Assembly (NCBI RefSeq): GCF_019977735.1
Contig: NZ_AP025018.1
Span: 4,278,001-4,342,000 of the forward strand
DNA length: 64,000 nt
Direction of reading: 5' to 3'
Origin: Calothrix sp. PCC 7716
GTDB taxonomy: Bacteria; Cyanobacteriota; Cyanobacteriia; Cyanobacteriales; Nostocaceae
Positions 8,846 through 16,646 of the stretch are shown in pieces (the stretch's first letter is position 1; every line of letters begins with the position of its first letter). The position numbers and the translations under genes are program-made. Below the pieces are notes generated by a model. The model had not been told where the DNA came from. It saw only the letters and a program-made list of their open reading frames with translations, and made no database searches.

Positions 8846-8875
8846 TGTAGAGACGTGACATGTCACGTCTCTACA
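8846..8875. repeat. Perfect 30-bp palindrome (TGTAGAGACG family)
   Basis: TGTAGAGACGTGACA and its exact reverse complement. The right end overlaps the stop codon of the minus-strand gene at 8871-10103, so the repeat supplies that TAG. No other feature is visible in 8671-8845. Confidence 0.9.
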
Positions 8876-10103
8876 ACTTTTTACTAAAGAGACGGTAATA
8901 CAAGTGTGTGCTTAATTCTTTGATGGGAAACAATATATAGGTCAAAGGGTTGACGGTGACGATGATGTTACGAAAATCTCGCTTTGCTAAAAAGAGTATT
9001 CCTTTAGCAACAAAAGGCGCCGACATAACACCATAAGGATTAAGCTGACTTTTAAACGGGCCAAGAATTAATTTGCGTATGGTGCAAACCTTATCTAAGC
9101 GTTTGAGGGTGATAATTTCTCCTAAAGCGCGTTTGCTAAGTTCGTAAAGCGGACTAAGTGCTGGAGATACTTCTGCTTCCGAGGTGTTAACCCAAATTTC
9201 TTTTGTGGCCTTGTCCGAAACCCCGGTTATAGTGGACATAAATATATCCATCAACCGCAACGCACTAAAAGTATTTACTTCATAAGAAGAATTTATAGCT
9301 TCTGTTGTACGGGCGCCATATACGTTAATTCCGTGGTTGATAATTAAAATATCGACTTTCTGTAAGCTGTCCTTAAGTGCAGCTTCGTCACCCATCTGCC
9401 ACGAAAGCACTTTTATCCCATCTATAGATATTTGGTCTGGACGAGTTGTGAGAGCGACGACCTTAGCTCTGTGCAGTACAAGCTCTGCTGTTAACGCTTG
9501 TCCTAAAGCACCAGATGCTCCAGTTATAGCTACTGTTTTGCCTTGAAGCGATAATCCTGTTCCAAGCACTTTATCCACCAGAGGAAAAACACCACTATAG
9601 TATGCATTCACATTATCAAAATGATGGCGCCAGTGGTAGGTTCTATTTACCAGCCATACAGAAGGAACTTCATCCAACGGTCCAGGTAAATGAGTATAGT
9701 CAGTTTCAATACTTCCCTGAAAATACCTTAAACCCGCACCATACAGAAAACCCCAAGCATAAAAGACTCCCAACCAAAACCCCGCTTGATGAATAACAAA
9801 AGCAAGCGGTGTAACGACTGCCACAAGTAAACCCGACTCTAAAATATCATGATATAGCTGCGAATCTTGATAAGCTTTGAGCGAAACCACCGAAAAATCG
9901 CGTTTATACGCCATATGGTGCTTGTTATGCCATTTCGCTAACCAACTAACTTGGTGGCATAAAGCGTGATAGCTGTCTCTCAACACCTCAGCAAGCAATA
10001 GCGATAACAAAGCCCAAATTGTAAATTGAATGCAAGTGACTACTATAACAGCCCAGTTTGCCTGAATTGCCTCTATTACGTCCAAACGATTTAAAATCTC
10101 CAT
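8871..10103 (-). CDS. Sterol desaturase-like / short-chain dehydrogenase fusion
   Basis: A 410-residue two-domain protein. Residues ~25-180 form a membrane fatty-acid hydroxylase/sterol desaturase-like domain with His clusters HALCH (46-50), HNKHH (59-63) and HWRHH (157-161) and hydrophobic helices. Residues ~185-400 form a Rossmann short-chain dehydrogenase with TGASGALG (194-201) for NAD(P) binding and YELSK as the catalytic Tyr-x-x-x-Lys. The same fusion is common in cyanobacteria; its substrate is unknown, probably a lipid. The last codons and TAG stop fall in a perfect palindromic repeat. Confidence 0.85.
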   Translation of the reverse strand: MEILNRLDVIEAIQANWAVIVVTCIQFTIWALLSLLLAEVLRDSYHALCHQVSWLAKWHNKHHMAYKRDFSVVSLKAYQDSQLYHDILESGLLVAVVTPLAFVIHQAGFWLGVFYAWGFLYGAGLRYFQGSIETDYTHLPGPLDEVPSVWLVNRTYHWRHHFDNVNAYYSGVFPLVDKVLGTGLSLQGKTVAITGASGALGQALTAELVLHRAKVVALTTRPDQISIDGIKVLSWQMGDEAALKDSLQKVDILIINHGINVYGARTTEAINSSYEVNTFSALRLMDIFMSTITGVSDKATKEIWVNTSEAEVSPALSPLYELSKRALGEIITLKRLDKVCTIRKLILGPFKSQLNPYGVMSAPFVAKGILFLAKRDFRNIIVTVNPLTYILFPIKELSTHLYYRLFSKKL

Positions 10104-10200
10104 ATCGTGCTAGTGATATCTCTTTTTTTTCTTAATCATTCTTAATAATCCACTAACAACGGTCAAAAATCGAGTTTTAGAGAAGACTAAATTATCTTTC

Positions 10201-10283
10201 CCCCCTCTGTGTCCTCTGCGCCTCTGTGGTAAAAAATAAACCAGGTCAAGATATTTACCACAGAGACACAGAGAGCGCAGAGA
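10201..10283. repeat. CACAGAG-type inverted repeat
   Basis: CTCTGTGTCCTCTGCGCCTC...GTGGT on the left is mirrored by ACCACAGAGACACAGAGAGCG on the right around a ~25-bp AT-rich loop. This is a widespread cyanobacterial interspersed type. It lies in the divergent spacer between 10103 and 10355 and creates a spurious upstream extension of the next ORF. Confidence 0.8.
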
Positions 10284-10354
10284 GAAATGCAACTTATCAG
10301 CAAAATTGGTGGTCATACCTGTATCATGCGTTCAAAGAGTTACACGAGTTAATA

Positions 10355-11584
10355 ATGATAAATTTGAAGTGGAGTGTGAGGCGCCCCATTAAACAGCGTT
10401 ATTTTGCGGCACTGGTGGCTTTGAGTTTAGCGGTAACAATGTTCGTATCTTTACCAACTACCGCACAAATACCTTCGCGCTCACCAGCAAGTGAGTTACG
10501 GGGAGTTTGGCTAACTAATATAGATAGTAACGTCCTGTTCAATAAACAGCGTTTAGATAATGCTCTAAACCGTCTCAAAGAATTAAATTTTAATATCGTA
10601 TATCCGACCGTATGGAACTGGGGGTGGACGTTATATCCAAGTAAAGTTGCCCAAAGAGTCATTGGACGTAACCTTGACCCCGAACCAGGACTACAAGGAC
10701 GCGATATGCTCAAAGAAGCCGTAGAATTAGGACATGCAAAGGGTTTAAAGGTAATACCCTGGTTTGAGTTTGGCTTTATGGCGCCAGCTGACTCAGAACT
10801 AGCAAAACGGCGCCCACAATGGCTGACTAGTCGTCGAGACGGTACTAAAATTGTTAAAGAAGGGACACACGAGAGAGTATGGTTAAATCCATTTCGCCCA
10901 GATGTCCAGCAATTTATGTTGGATTTAATTGTAGAAATAGTTAAAAACTACGATGTAGATGGTATTCAATTTGACGACCATTTTGGATTACCTGCCGAAC
11001 TAGGCTATGATTCCTACACAGTAGCGCTGTATAAAAAAGAAAATCGCGGTAAACTGCCACCCAAAAACCCCCAAGACCCAGAATGGTTACGTTGGCGTGC
11101 CAATAAAATTACAAACTACATGAAACGGGTATTTACAGCCATAAAAGCAGCCAACAAAAATTGCCTAGTTTCAGTATCACCAAACCCACAGCGCTTTTCT
11201 TATGACTTCTTCCTCGCAGACTGGCAACGCTGGGAACGCATGGGACTAATCGAAGAGTTAATTATACAGATATATCGCAATGACTTAAAAGTATTTAACA
11301 GCGAATTAGACCGTCCAGAAGTCAAAGCAGCAAGAAGCCATATCCCCGTCAGCATTGGCATTATTAGCGGCTTAAAAAATAAACATGTACCAATAGAACA
11401 AATTCAAACGCAAGTCCAAAACGTGCGCGCGCGTAAATTTGCAGGAGTTTCATTCTTCTTCTACGAAACCCTATGGAATATGAGTAAAGAACCAACGCAG
11501 CAACGTCAAGCTGGTTTACAAACCATGTTCCCCACACCAACAACATACCCACATTTACTAAACGGGTGGAAAGCTAGTAGATAA
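10355..11584 (+). CDS. Glycoside hydrolase family 10-like (GHL10/YngK-type) secreted protein
   Basis: About 409 residues from the ATG at 10355. The frame is open to 10226, but that part is repeat sequence and would bury the signal peptide. A basic start (WSVRRPIKQRY) and hydrophobic segment ending PTTAQ form a signal peptide. The body opens with ELRGVWLTNIDSNV, the typical GHL10/DUF187 start, followed by VIPWFEFGFM and VDGIQFDDHF with likely acidic catalytic residues of a TIM barrel. It probably acts on a cell-wall or exopolysaccharide glycan outside the inner membrane. Substrate unknown. Confidence 0.85.
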   Translation: MINLKWSVRRPIKQRYFAALVALSLAVTMFVSLPTTAQIPSRSPASELRGVWLTNIDSNVLFNKQRLDNALNRLKELNFNIVYPTVWNWGWTLYPSKVAQRVIGRNLDPEPGLQGRDMLKEAVELGHAKGLKVIPWFEFGFMAPADSELAKRRPQWLTSRRDGTKIVKEGTHERVWLNPFRPDVQQFMLDLIVEIVKNYDVDGIQFDDHFGLPAELGYDSYTVALYKKENRGKLPPKNPQDPEWLRWRANKITNYMKRVFTAIKAANKNCLVSVSPNPQRFSYDFFLADWQRWERMGLIEELIIQIYRNDLKVFNSELDRPEVKAARSHIPVSIGIISGLKNKHVPIEQIQTQVQNVRARKFAGVSFFFYETLWNMSKEPTQQRQAGLQTMFPTPTTYPHLLNGWKASR

Positions 11585-11586
11585 TT

Positions 11587-11622
11587 GTAGGTTGGGTTAG
11601 GCGCCAGCCGTAACCCAACATC
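11587..11622. terminator. GTTGGGTT hairpin after the hydrolase gene
   Basis: GTTGGGTTAGGCGCC...GTAACCCAAC forms a hairpin 3 bp past the stop at 11584. A similar TTGGGTTACGG...AACCCAA hairpin is at 48422-48450. Intrinsic terminator or interspersed repeat; there is no strong T run. Confidence 0.5.
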
Positions 11623-11646
11623 CTAACCCAATGACAAAATTCTCAA

Positions 11647-11967
11647 ATGTCAAGTTACGAAAACATATACAAAATAGTACGCCAAATACCTCAAGGAAAA
11701 GTTGCCACATACGGGCAAGTCGCAGAACTAGCAAACCTTTGTGGCAAACCTCGTTTAGTCGGATACGCGCTTTATCGTGTAGATATATCATCAGATATTC
11801 CTTGGCACAGAGTAGTAAACGCCAAAGGTGAAATATCTTACTCTCCACTGCGTCAAGGTGGTGACCACACGCAAAAAGTTTTGTTAGAACAAGAAGGAAT
11901 AGAATTTAGCCCCAAAGGAAAAATTAACTTGCGTAAACATTTATGGCAACCAACACTAGAATATTAA
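11647..11967 (+). CDS. Alkyltransferase-like protein (MGMT family without catalytic Cys)
   Basis: A 106-residue protein matching the C-terminal, DNA-binding part of O6-alkylguanine-DNA alkyltransferases: YKIVRQIPQGKVATYGQVAELA with the helix-turn-helix, then LVGYAL. The active-site motif PCHR reads PWHR, so the acceptor Cys is a Trp. That is the signature of ATL proteins, which bind O6-alkylguanine lesions and hand them to nucleotide excision repair rather than repairing them. Length and motif fit bacterial ATLs well. It likely acts alone in the cytosol. Confidence 0.88.
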   Translation: MSSYENIYKIVRQIPQGKVATYGQVAELANLCGKPRLVGYALYRVDISSDIPWHRVVNAKGEISYSPLRQGGDHTQKVLLEQEGIEFSPKGKINLRKHLWQPTLEY

Positions 11968-12038
11968 AAATATAAAACTCTCTCCTAGCATTTAGAAGAG
12001 AGTTTAAAAAATACAAGTTGTAATATCACAGACATGCT

Positions 12039-12185
12039 TCAAAAGGCGCCTAGCAATACAAACAGAGTAAATAGCGACACTATTCCCATCCCTACCATTA
12101 CAATCGTAAAGTAAGGAGCATGATTCATTTTGTCTAAATATTCGTTTCTTTTGCGGTCTTCTTCAGTTAACGTTGTAAAGCTCAT
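12039..12185 (-). CDS. Small single-span membrane protein (48 aa)
   Basis: A short ORF: charged N-terminus MSFTTLTEEDRKRNEYLDKM, then a single hydrophobic helix FTIVMVGMGIVSLFTLFVLLG and a stop. An in-frame ATG 9 bp upstream (12194) would add MRE and has a G-rich Shine-Dalgarno-like stretch before it, so either start is possible. The charge and hydrophobicity pattern looks like a genuine small membrane protein. I cannot name a family. The rest of 11968-12486 is AT-rich with no clear gene. Confidence 0.6.
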   Translation of the reverse strand: MSFTTLTEEDRKRNEYLDKMNHAPYFTIVMVGMGIVSLFTLFVLLGAF

Positions 12186-12486
12186 TTCTCGCATAACTAC
12201 CCCCGCTAGCTTTTGTAGCTGATAAAATCAATAACATCTGACTGAGAGCTATATTTTCAATTTAACTACAATCACAGTGATAATTACAAATAAGTTTAAT
12301 AATATGCACAAAACTATAACTAGTTTAATCTCTAGTCATAAAACTTTAATTTGTGATACTTATTGATACAATGTGCGTGTTTTTCGAGAGTATTATCGTT
12401 AATTGTAACATTTTTGATGACTTTAAATAAGCAAATACTAACATAGTTTCTTTACAACAATAAACATTTACTGTTCTTAACAAAAA

Positions 12487-12792
12487 TTAGGCGCCAAACC
12501 ATTCAAGTGCAGAACTTGCAATATCTGTAGGAACTGTGTGAAATCCATTAAACTCCTGATAAACTAAATCGTAACCCGCGCGCTGTAACTTTGGCACAAT
12601 CTTGCGACTACAATGTTCAATTGACAGAATACTATCCATTTTGCCGTGTGAGATAAAAATGCGCGGTTGCCCATGTTGTGAAGCAGGCGCCATAAATCCT
12701 GGTGAGAATGCGATGATATGGTTAAATAAGTCACCGTTTGTAATACCAATACTAAGTGCATAAGAGGCGCCATTAAGAGCTTTTCCGTCTAA
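12487..12792 (-). pseudogene. Esterase/phospholipase alpha-beta hydrolase, 3' remnant
   Basis: The frame open from 12792 to the stop at 12487 encodes the C-terminal half of a dienelactone hydrolase/phospholipase-type esterase. NGASYALSIG is the region just after the nucleophile, HGKMDSIL holds the catalytic Asp and FNGFHTVP the catalytic His. The half with the nucleophilic Ser motif is missing: upstream of NGAS the frame meets unrelated sequence and a TGA at 12793-12795. So only about 102 residues of what should be ~210 remain. No plausible start exists for the whole remnant. Confidence 0.75.
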
Positions 12793-12961
12793 TCAGCACA
12801 ATTTACTTAGTGTCATTCAAAGTTGGATTGACGAAATTGAATAAGTAATGAATAAGCAGAGTTTGATTACTGCAAAGTCTGCTTACGATTCGAGAGTTAG
12901 CTAGAAGATATCTGATAATGATATATCTATAGATAATACAATAGTTAAAATAACAACAAAA

Positions 12962-13573
12962 ATGAAGTTTAATACAAAGCTTTTAATTTCAGTTATTGGA
13001 ATACTTATTCTATGTCATCAATCTCCTGCCAAAGCAGCAGAGCCTTGCCCTGAAGGAGCAATTGAAGAAGCATCTGAAGAAACTAGAACATATTTAAACA
13101 CGGAGTATGAATTTACTTTTGAATTACCTGCTAACTACAGAGCAGTACTGGCTTTTAATAACTCTGTAATAAGTATCCTTGACCCCATCAGCTATGAAAT
13201 ATTTCAGTGTTTAGTGAGGAGAAGAGAGCCTGGGCACTACTTCCCTTCAGGAGTTAATGTTGAGATAAAGCAATTGAAGTATGATAATTTGCTAGACGCA
13301 ATTCAGGAAGAATATGATGATATCAAAGCTATCAGAACAATCAGTATTAGTAGACAGAAAAGTATTTTATATTTGTACAAAGACCCTCATAGCGAACCGT
13401 ATCTAGGTGTCTCTTTTGCCCATCCTAATAGAAGGCATTTAATCACTATCAGCGTGCCTATAGAAGTAGAGCTTATTTCTAATTCTCAGGGACAGGATGA
13501 GGTTGTTCCTACAGATGTAATGCTGAAAGATGTCATGAAATTAATTACGTCTACTTTCAAATTTACGGATTAG
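12962..13573 (+). CDS. Secreted protein of unknown function
   Basis: A 203-residue protein with a clear signal peptide (KLLISVIGILILCHQSPAKAA, cleavage after AKAA). The mature part starts EPCPEGAIEE and contains an FTFELPANYRAV segment, a second Cys near residue 82, and a C-terminal DVMKLITSTFKF. The pattern (YEFTFELP..., a late LITSTFKF strand/helix) recalls small periplasmic PsbP-like folds, but I do not claim that family. Stands alone between an esterase remnant and convergent genes. Confidence 0.75.
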   Translation: MKFNTKLLISVIGILILCHQSPAKAAEPCPEGAIEEASEETRTYLNTEYEFTFELPANYRAVLAFNNSVISILDPISYEIFQCLVRRREPGHYFPSGVNVEIKQLKYDNLLDAIQEEYDDIKAIRTISISRQKSILYLYKDPHSEPYLGVSFAHPNRRHLITISVPIEVELISNSQGQDEVVPTDVMLKDVMKLITSTFKFTD

Positions 13574-13640
13574 ATTTTATTTACATAATAATACAAGCAT
13601 TAACAATATCTATATAGGCGCCTGCGCTAAATATAGTAAG

Positions 13641-13676
13641 ATTCCCAATTTCTCAAAGAAAGCAGGAATCTTAAAA
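13641..13676. terminator. Hairpin between convergent genes
   Basis: AAGATTCC ... GGAATCTT with a ~14-bp loop, followed on the plus strand by a run of A and containing symmetrical arms. It lies between the secreted-protein gene (+) and the 13736-14071 gene (-), so it could terminate both. Confidence 0.55.
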
Positions 13677-13735
13677 AATAACAAAATTTTACATTTCAGC
13701 AAAAATCAACTAAAGCTATACTCAACGCATTAGGT

Positions 13736-14071
13736 TTATATGTTGGCGCCTGATGGTAATTTCTTGAAAGGCTTTTGTAACTTTAGTGCGTCTTCAAGAG
13801 TACCAAAATTCCCGACATCTTGAGGTAAAGTAGGATTCTCTCCTTGAAAAAATTTGCGAACAATACTCATTACCTCATCAACAATGTGTTGGTTACATCT
13901 AAAAATTTCTCCAAAACTTGTCTCGTGGGTTATGATTTGCAACTGTTTATTCGCAATTGTGTCAAATTGGCGCGAGAATGTGAATTCATGTTGCTCATCA
14001 TCAATTAGCACGTATACCTTTAAGGAATTTACGTCATTGTTAGGCTGTATTTTCAAAACTTGAGTATTCAT
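13736..14071 (-). CDS. Hypothetical protein coupled to C39-like peptidase
   Basis: A 111-residue cytosolic protein without recognised domain: beta-rich start (SLKVYVLIDDEQHEFTFSRQFD), helical middle (QHIVDEVMSIVRKFFQGE) and a charged tail. Its ATG overlaps the stop of the upstream C39-like peptidase frame by 4 bases, so translation was probably coupled. The coupling suggests a chaperone, inhibitor or substrate role for the peptidase, which is inference only. Confidence 0.65.
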   Translation of the reverse strand: MNTQVLKIQPNNDVNSLKVYVLIDDEQHEFTFSRQFDTIANKQLQIITHETSFGEIFRCNQHIVDEVMSIVRKFFQGENPTLPQDVGNFGTLEDALKLQKPFKKLPSGANI

Positions 14072-14667
14072 AGTTTTTTACAGTATATACCTCGAAGTGT
14101 CCAGTATTGTAAGAAGGTTTCTTCATCCATTTTATATCTAGTTTTTTGCCAAGGGTCTAGAATCAAGAGCCTACCATTAATATCATAACCATTAACTACA
14201 ACTAAATGACCCAAGCTTGCCCCTAGCTCTCGAAGCTCTGCTATCCATATCCCTGTAGATATTAGTACGGATAGTAACTCCGCATCACTTGCACCTGGAA
14301 TCACCAAACCACCACCAATCTATTGCCTTGACTTTTCATAATCTAGCATGTTTATTGCTTGTGCTAAATTATATACATTTACGGGCGTTCCGGTTACTGA
14401 CGCTATAAGTTCTTGATTTACGTCATTAACTCCGAGGTATTTTAATAACATTTCAGCGCAAGCTGGGCCACAAGAGATAGTGTCACGTTGTTGAATAACA
14501 GTAGAATCACTTGTTTCATCAATTACTTTCCACTTTCCTCCTGCCCCTGACAGTTCTTCAGGCTTTGAAAAATCGCTACTCAATCGCTTTCCTTTAATTT
14601 TTAGCTGTTTAAGTAGTACATATCGCCCTAAATGATTATCTGTCAGGGCAAGTGTATTATTTAGCAC
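14068..14667 (-). pseudogene. C39-like papain-fold peptidase interrupted by one amber codon
   Basis: Two open segments in the same frame, 14323-14667 and 14068-14319, are separated only by one TAG at 14320-14322. Together they read as a full C39-like/papain-like Cys peptidase of about 200 residues: RDTISCGPACAEM (Cys nucleophile), ELGASLGHLVVVNGYD (His) and LLILDPW (Asp). All three catalytic residues survive. TGG to TAG would be the simplest lesion (KSRQ-W-IGGGL). The GTG at 14665-14667 is the likely start. The interruption is recent, since the second half has no other disablement. Read-through or a sequencing error are alternatives. Confidence 0.75.
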
Positions 14668-14723
14668 TAAATTAATGCCAGAAGATACTTTTCCACTTTA
14701 AAAACGAAGACTGTGTTATGATG

Positions 14724-14744
14724 ATATTACGTATGCTAAGTAAT
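14724..14744. promoter_or_regulatory. Candidate MarR operator upstream of marR
   Basis: ATATTACGTATGCTAAGTAAT is imperfectly palindromic (ATTAC/GTAAT arms) and ends 5 bp before the marR start codon. The string ATATTACGTAT recurs at 15319-15329 upstream of the MFS gene. This suggests an operator used for autoregulation and for control of the exporters. Confidence 0.5.
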
Positions 14745-14749
14745 CACAC

Positions 14750-15217
14750 ATGGTAATGACATCAGGTAGTGGGCAAGCAATTGCATCGTGGCTTTCTGTA
14801 CTGGCGCCGCATGGTCTCGGTTATCGTATTAAGCTGCTTTCACAATTACTAACGCGGAAGTTTACTGAAAAATTGGAGCCGTATGGACTTACACCTTTCC
14901 ACTGGTTAGTTTTATGTTGTTTATGGCAAGAGGATGGTTTGCCGACTTCTAGTATTGGTGATAAGTTACAGCAGGTGGGTGGCACTTTAACTGGTGTACT
15001 CGACCGGATGGAAGAACGCGGTTTAGTAAGACGCGAACGTGACCCAAAAGACCGTCGCATTTGGCGCATTTGGCTAACCGACGCTGGGCGCGAGTTTGAG
15101 ACGATTTTACCTCCCCTTGGAGTCGAACTGCGCGAACAAGTCATGCAAGGTATTTCTCCATCGGAGCGCGAAATGTTTTCCCAAATCCTCAATAAAGCTA
15201 TAGCTAATCTATCTTAG
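14750..15217 (+). CDS. MarR-family transcriptional regulator
   Basis: A 155-residue winged-helix protein. PFHWLVLCCLWQEDGLPTS, then IGDKLQQVGGTLTGVLDRMEERGLV as the recognition helix, and RRERDPKDRRIWRIWLTDAG as the wing (the DxRxxxxxLT signature). MarR proteins are dimeric repressors that release DNA on ligand binding and often control a neighbouring exporter. Two MFS exporters follow on the same strand, and a shared ATATTACGTAT motif lies upstream of both marR and the first MFS gene. Confidence 0.92.
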   Translation: MVMTSGSGQAIASWLSVLAPHGLGYRIKLLSQLLTRKFTEKLEPYGLTPFHWLVLCCLWQEDGLPTSSIGDKLQQVGGTLTGVLDRMEERGLVRRERDPKDRRIWRIWLTDAGREFETILPPLGVELREQVMQGISPSEREMFSQILNKAIANLS

Positions 15218-15318
15218 TAGTGTTGTGCGTAAATCCATTGCCTGCCGTTAAACCGAAATGTATATACAGTAACTTCTACTAATTGGGTGATGTAAACCCT
15301 GTAAGTCTTTTGTAAAAA

Positions 15319-15332
15319 TATTACGTATACGA
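15319..15332. promoter_or_regulatory. Second copy of the ATATTACGTAT motif
   Basis: ATATTACGTATACG, containing the palindromes TACGTA and GTATAC, 40 bp before the GTG start of the first MFS gene. It matches the first 11 bases of the site before marR. Regulatory role inferred from the match and context. Confidence 0.45.
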
Positions 15333-15371
15333 AATTAATTGATATATAATTGTAGATAAAATATATTTAGT

Positions 15372-16616
15372 GTGCTATTACCAGCTTTTCGTTCACGTAA
15401 CTACCGCTTATTTTTTACCGGACAAGGTATCTCGCTAATTGGGTCGTGGATGACTCAACTTGCTACTGTTTGGTTAGTATATCGTCTGACTGACTCCGCT
15501 TTAATGCTAGGAGTCGTCGCATTTACAAGCCAGATACCTAGTTTTTTTCTATCACCTTTTGGTGGTGTATTTGCTGATAGATTTTCTCGTCACAAAACTT
15601 TAATTGGTACTCAAGTTTTAGCAATGTTGCAGTCATTAGCACTAGCAGCACTAGCATTGACGAATGTAATTCAAATTTGGCAAATAATTGCTTTGAGCTT
15701 GGTTCAAGGTTTTATTAATGCTTTTGATGCTCCTGCACGTCAAGCGTTTGTACCCGAATTAATCGAAAAACGCGAAGATTTAGCAAATGCCATTGCCGTT
15801 AACTCTACTATGTTCAACGGCGCCCGCTTGATAGGGCCTGCAATTGGTGGTTTAATATTAGCGCGTGTTGGTGCTGGTTATTGCTTTTTGATAGATGGTG
15901 TTAGCTACATTGCTGTGATTATTGGGTTACTGGCAATGCGAATTCAAGAAAAACGAATTCCCTTTTCTGATGTTAGCCCAATACAAAGAATTAAAGAAGG
16001 CTTTATTTACGCCTTTGGTTTTCCACCAATTCGGACTATATTATTACATGCTGCCATAATTAGTTTATTTGGTATTCAATATACCGTGCTTGTACCTATT
16101 TATGCTGAGAAAATTCTTGGAGGTGGCGCCGAAACTCTAGGCTTCTTAATGGCTGCATCGGGAATAGGCGCCTTAGCAGGTGGTATATATTTAGCTACAC
16201 GAAAAACCGTAGCAGGACTAGGTAAAGTAATTGTTTTAGCAGCAAGTATTCTTGGACTAGGACTAATAGCATTTTCTATTTCTCGCCATTTACCCCTATC
16301 ATTACTCACAATGTTATTCGTTGGACTCGGCACAATTTTACAAGTTGCTTCTAGTAATACGGTACTACAAACAATTGTAGATGAAGACAAGCGGGGTAGA
16401 GTCATGAGTTTATTTACAATGTCATTTTTAGGAATGACACCATTTGGTAACTTATTAGGAGGAGCATTAGCAGAACGAATTGGGGCGCCGACTACATTGG
16501 TTATCGACGGTATTATTTGTATTATAGCCTCAATAATCTTAGCCAAACAGTTACCATCACTCAGGCGCTTAGTCATCCCTATCTACGAAAAAAAAGGAAT
16601 TATCAAAACAATGTAG
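15372..16616 (+). CDS. MFS transporter (EntS/MFS_3-like)
   Basis: A 414-residue inner-membrane transporter with about 12 helices. FRSRNYRLFFTGQGISLIGSWM at the N-terminus and GGVFADRFSRHKTL (loop 2-3 motif A) are typical of the enterobactin-exporter-like MFS_3 group, as is ARQAFVPELIEKREDLANAIA. It probably exports a small molecule such as a siderophore or toxic compound. The start is GTG at 15372. The TAG stop lies inside a palindromic repeat (16612-16639), and the second exporter starts 31 bp later, so the two are probably co-transcribed under MarR control. Confidence 0.88.
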   Translation: MLLPAFRSRNYRLFFTGQGISLIGSWMTQLATVWLVYRLTDSALMLGVVAFTSQIPSFFLSPFGGVFADRFSRHKTLIGTQVLAMLQSLALAALALTNVIQIWQIIALSLVQGFINAFDAPARQAFVPELIEKREDLANAIAVNSTMFNGARLIGPAIGGLILARVGAGYCFLIDGVSYIAVIIGLLAMRIQEKRIPFSDVSPIQRIKEGFIYAFGFPPIRTILLHAAIISLFGIQYTVLVPIYAEKILGGGAETLGFLMAASGIGALAGGIYLATRKTVAGLGKVIVLAASILGLGLIAFSISRHLPLSLLTMLFVGLGTILQVASSNTVLQTIVDEDKRGRVMSLFTMSFLGMTPFGNLLGGALAERIGAPTTLVIDGIICIIASIILAKQLPSLRRLVIPIYEKKGIIKTM

Positions 16617-16639
16617 AGACGTGACATATCACGTCTCCA
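16612..16639. repeat. TGTAGAGACG palindrome between two MFS genes
   Basis: TGTAGAGACGTGACATATCACGTCTCCA. Its first bases give the TAG stop of the upstream gene and it ends 8 bp before the next ATG, where it could mask or expose the ribosome site. Confidence 0.85.
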
Positions 16640-16646
16640 ATATGTT

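Noticed and set aside
10110-10316. 68-residue minus-strand ORF
   Set aside because: It runs through the CACAGAG inverted repeat and overlaps the hydrolase upstream region; no protein-like features.
14320-14322. Pyrrolysine at the amber codon
   Set aside because: Cyanobacteria are not known to carry the pyrrolysine system and no supporting genes are seen; nonsense mutation is simpler.
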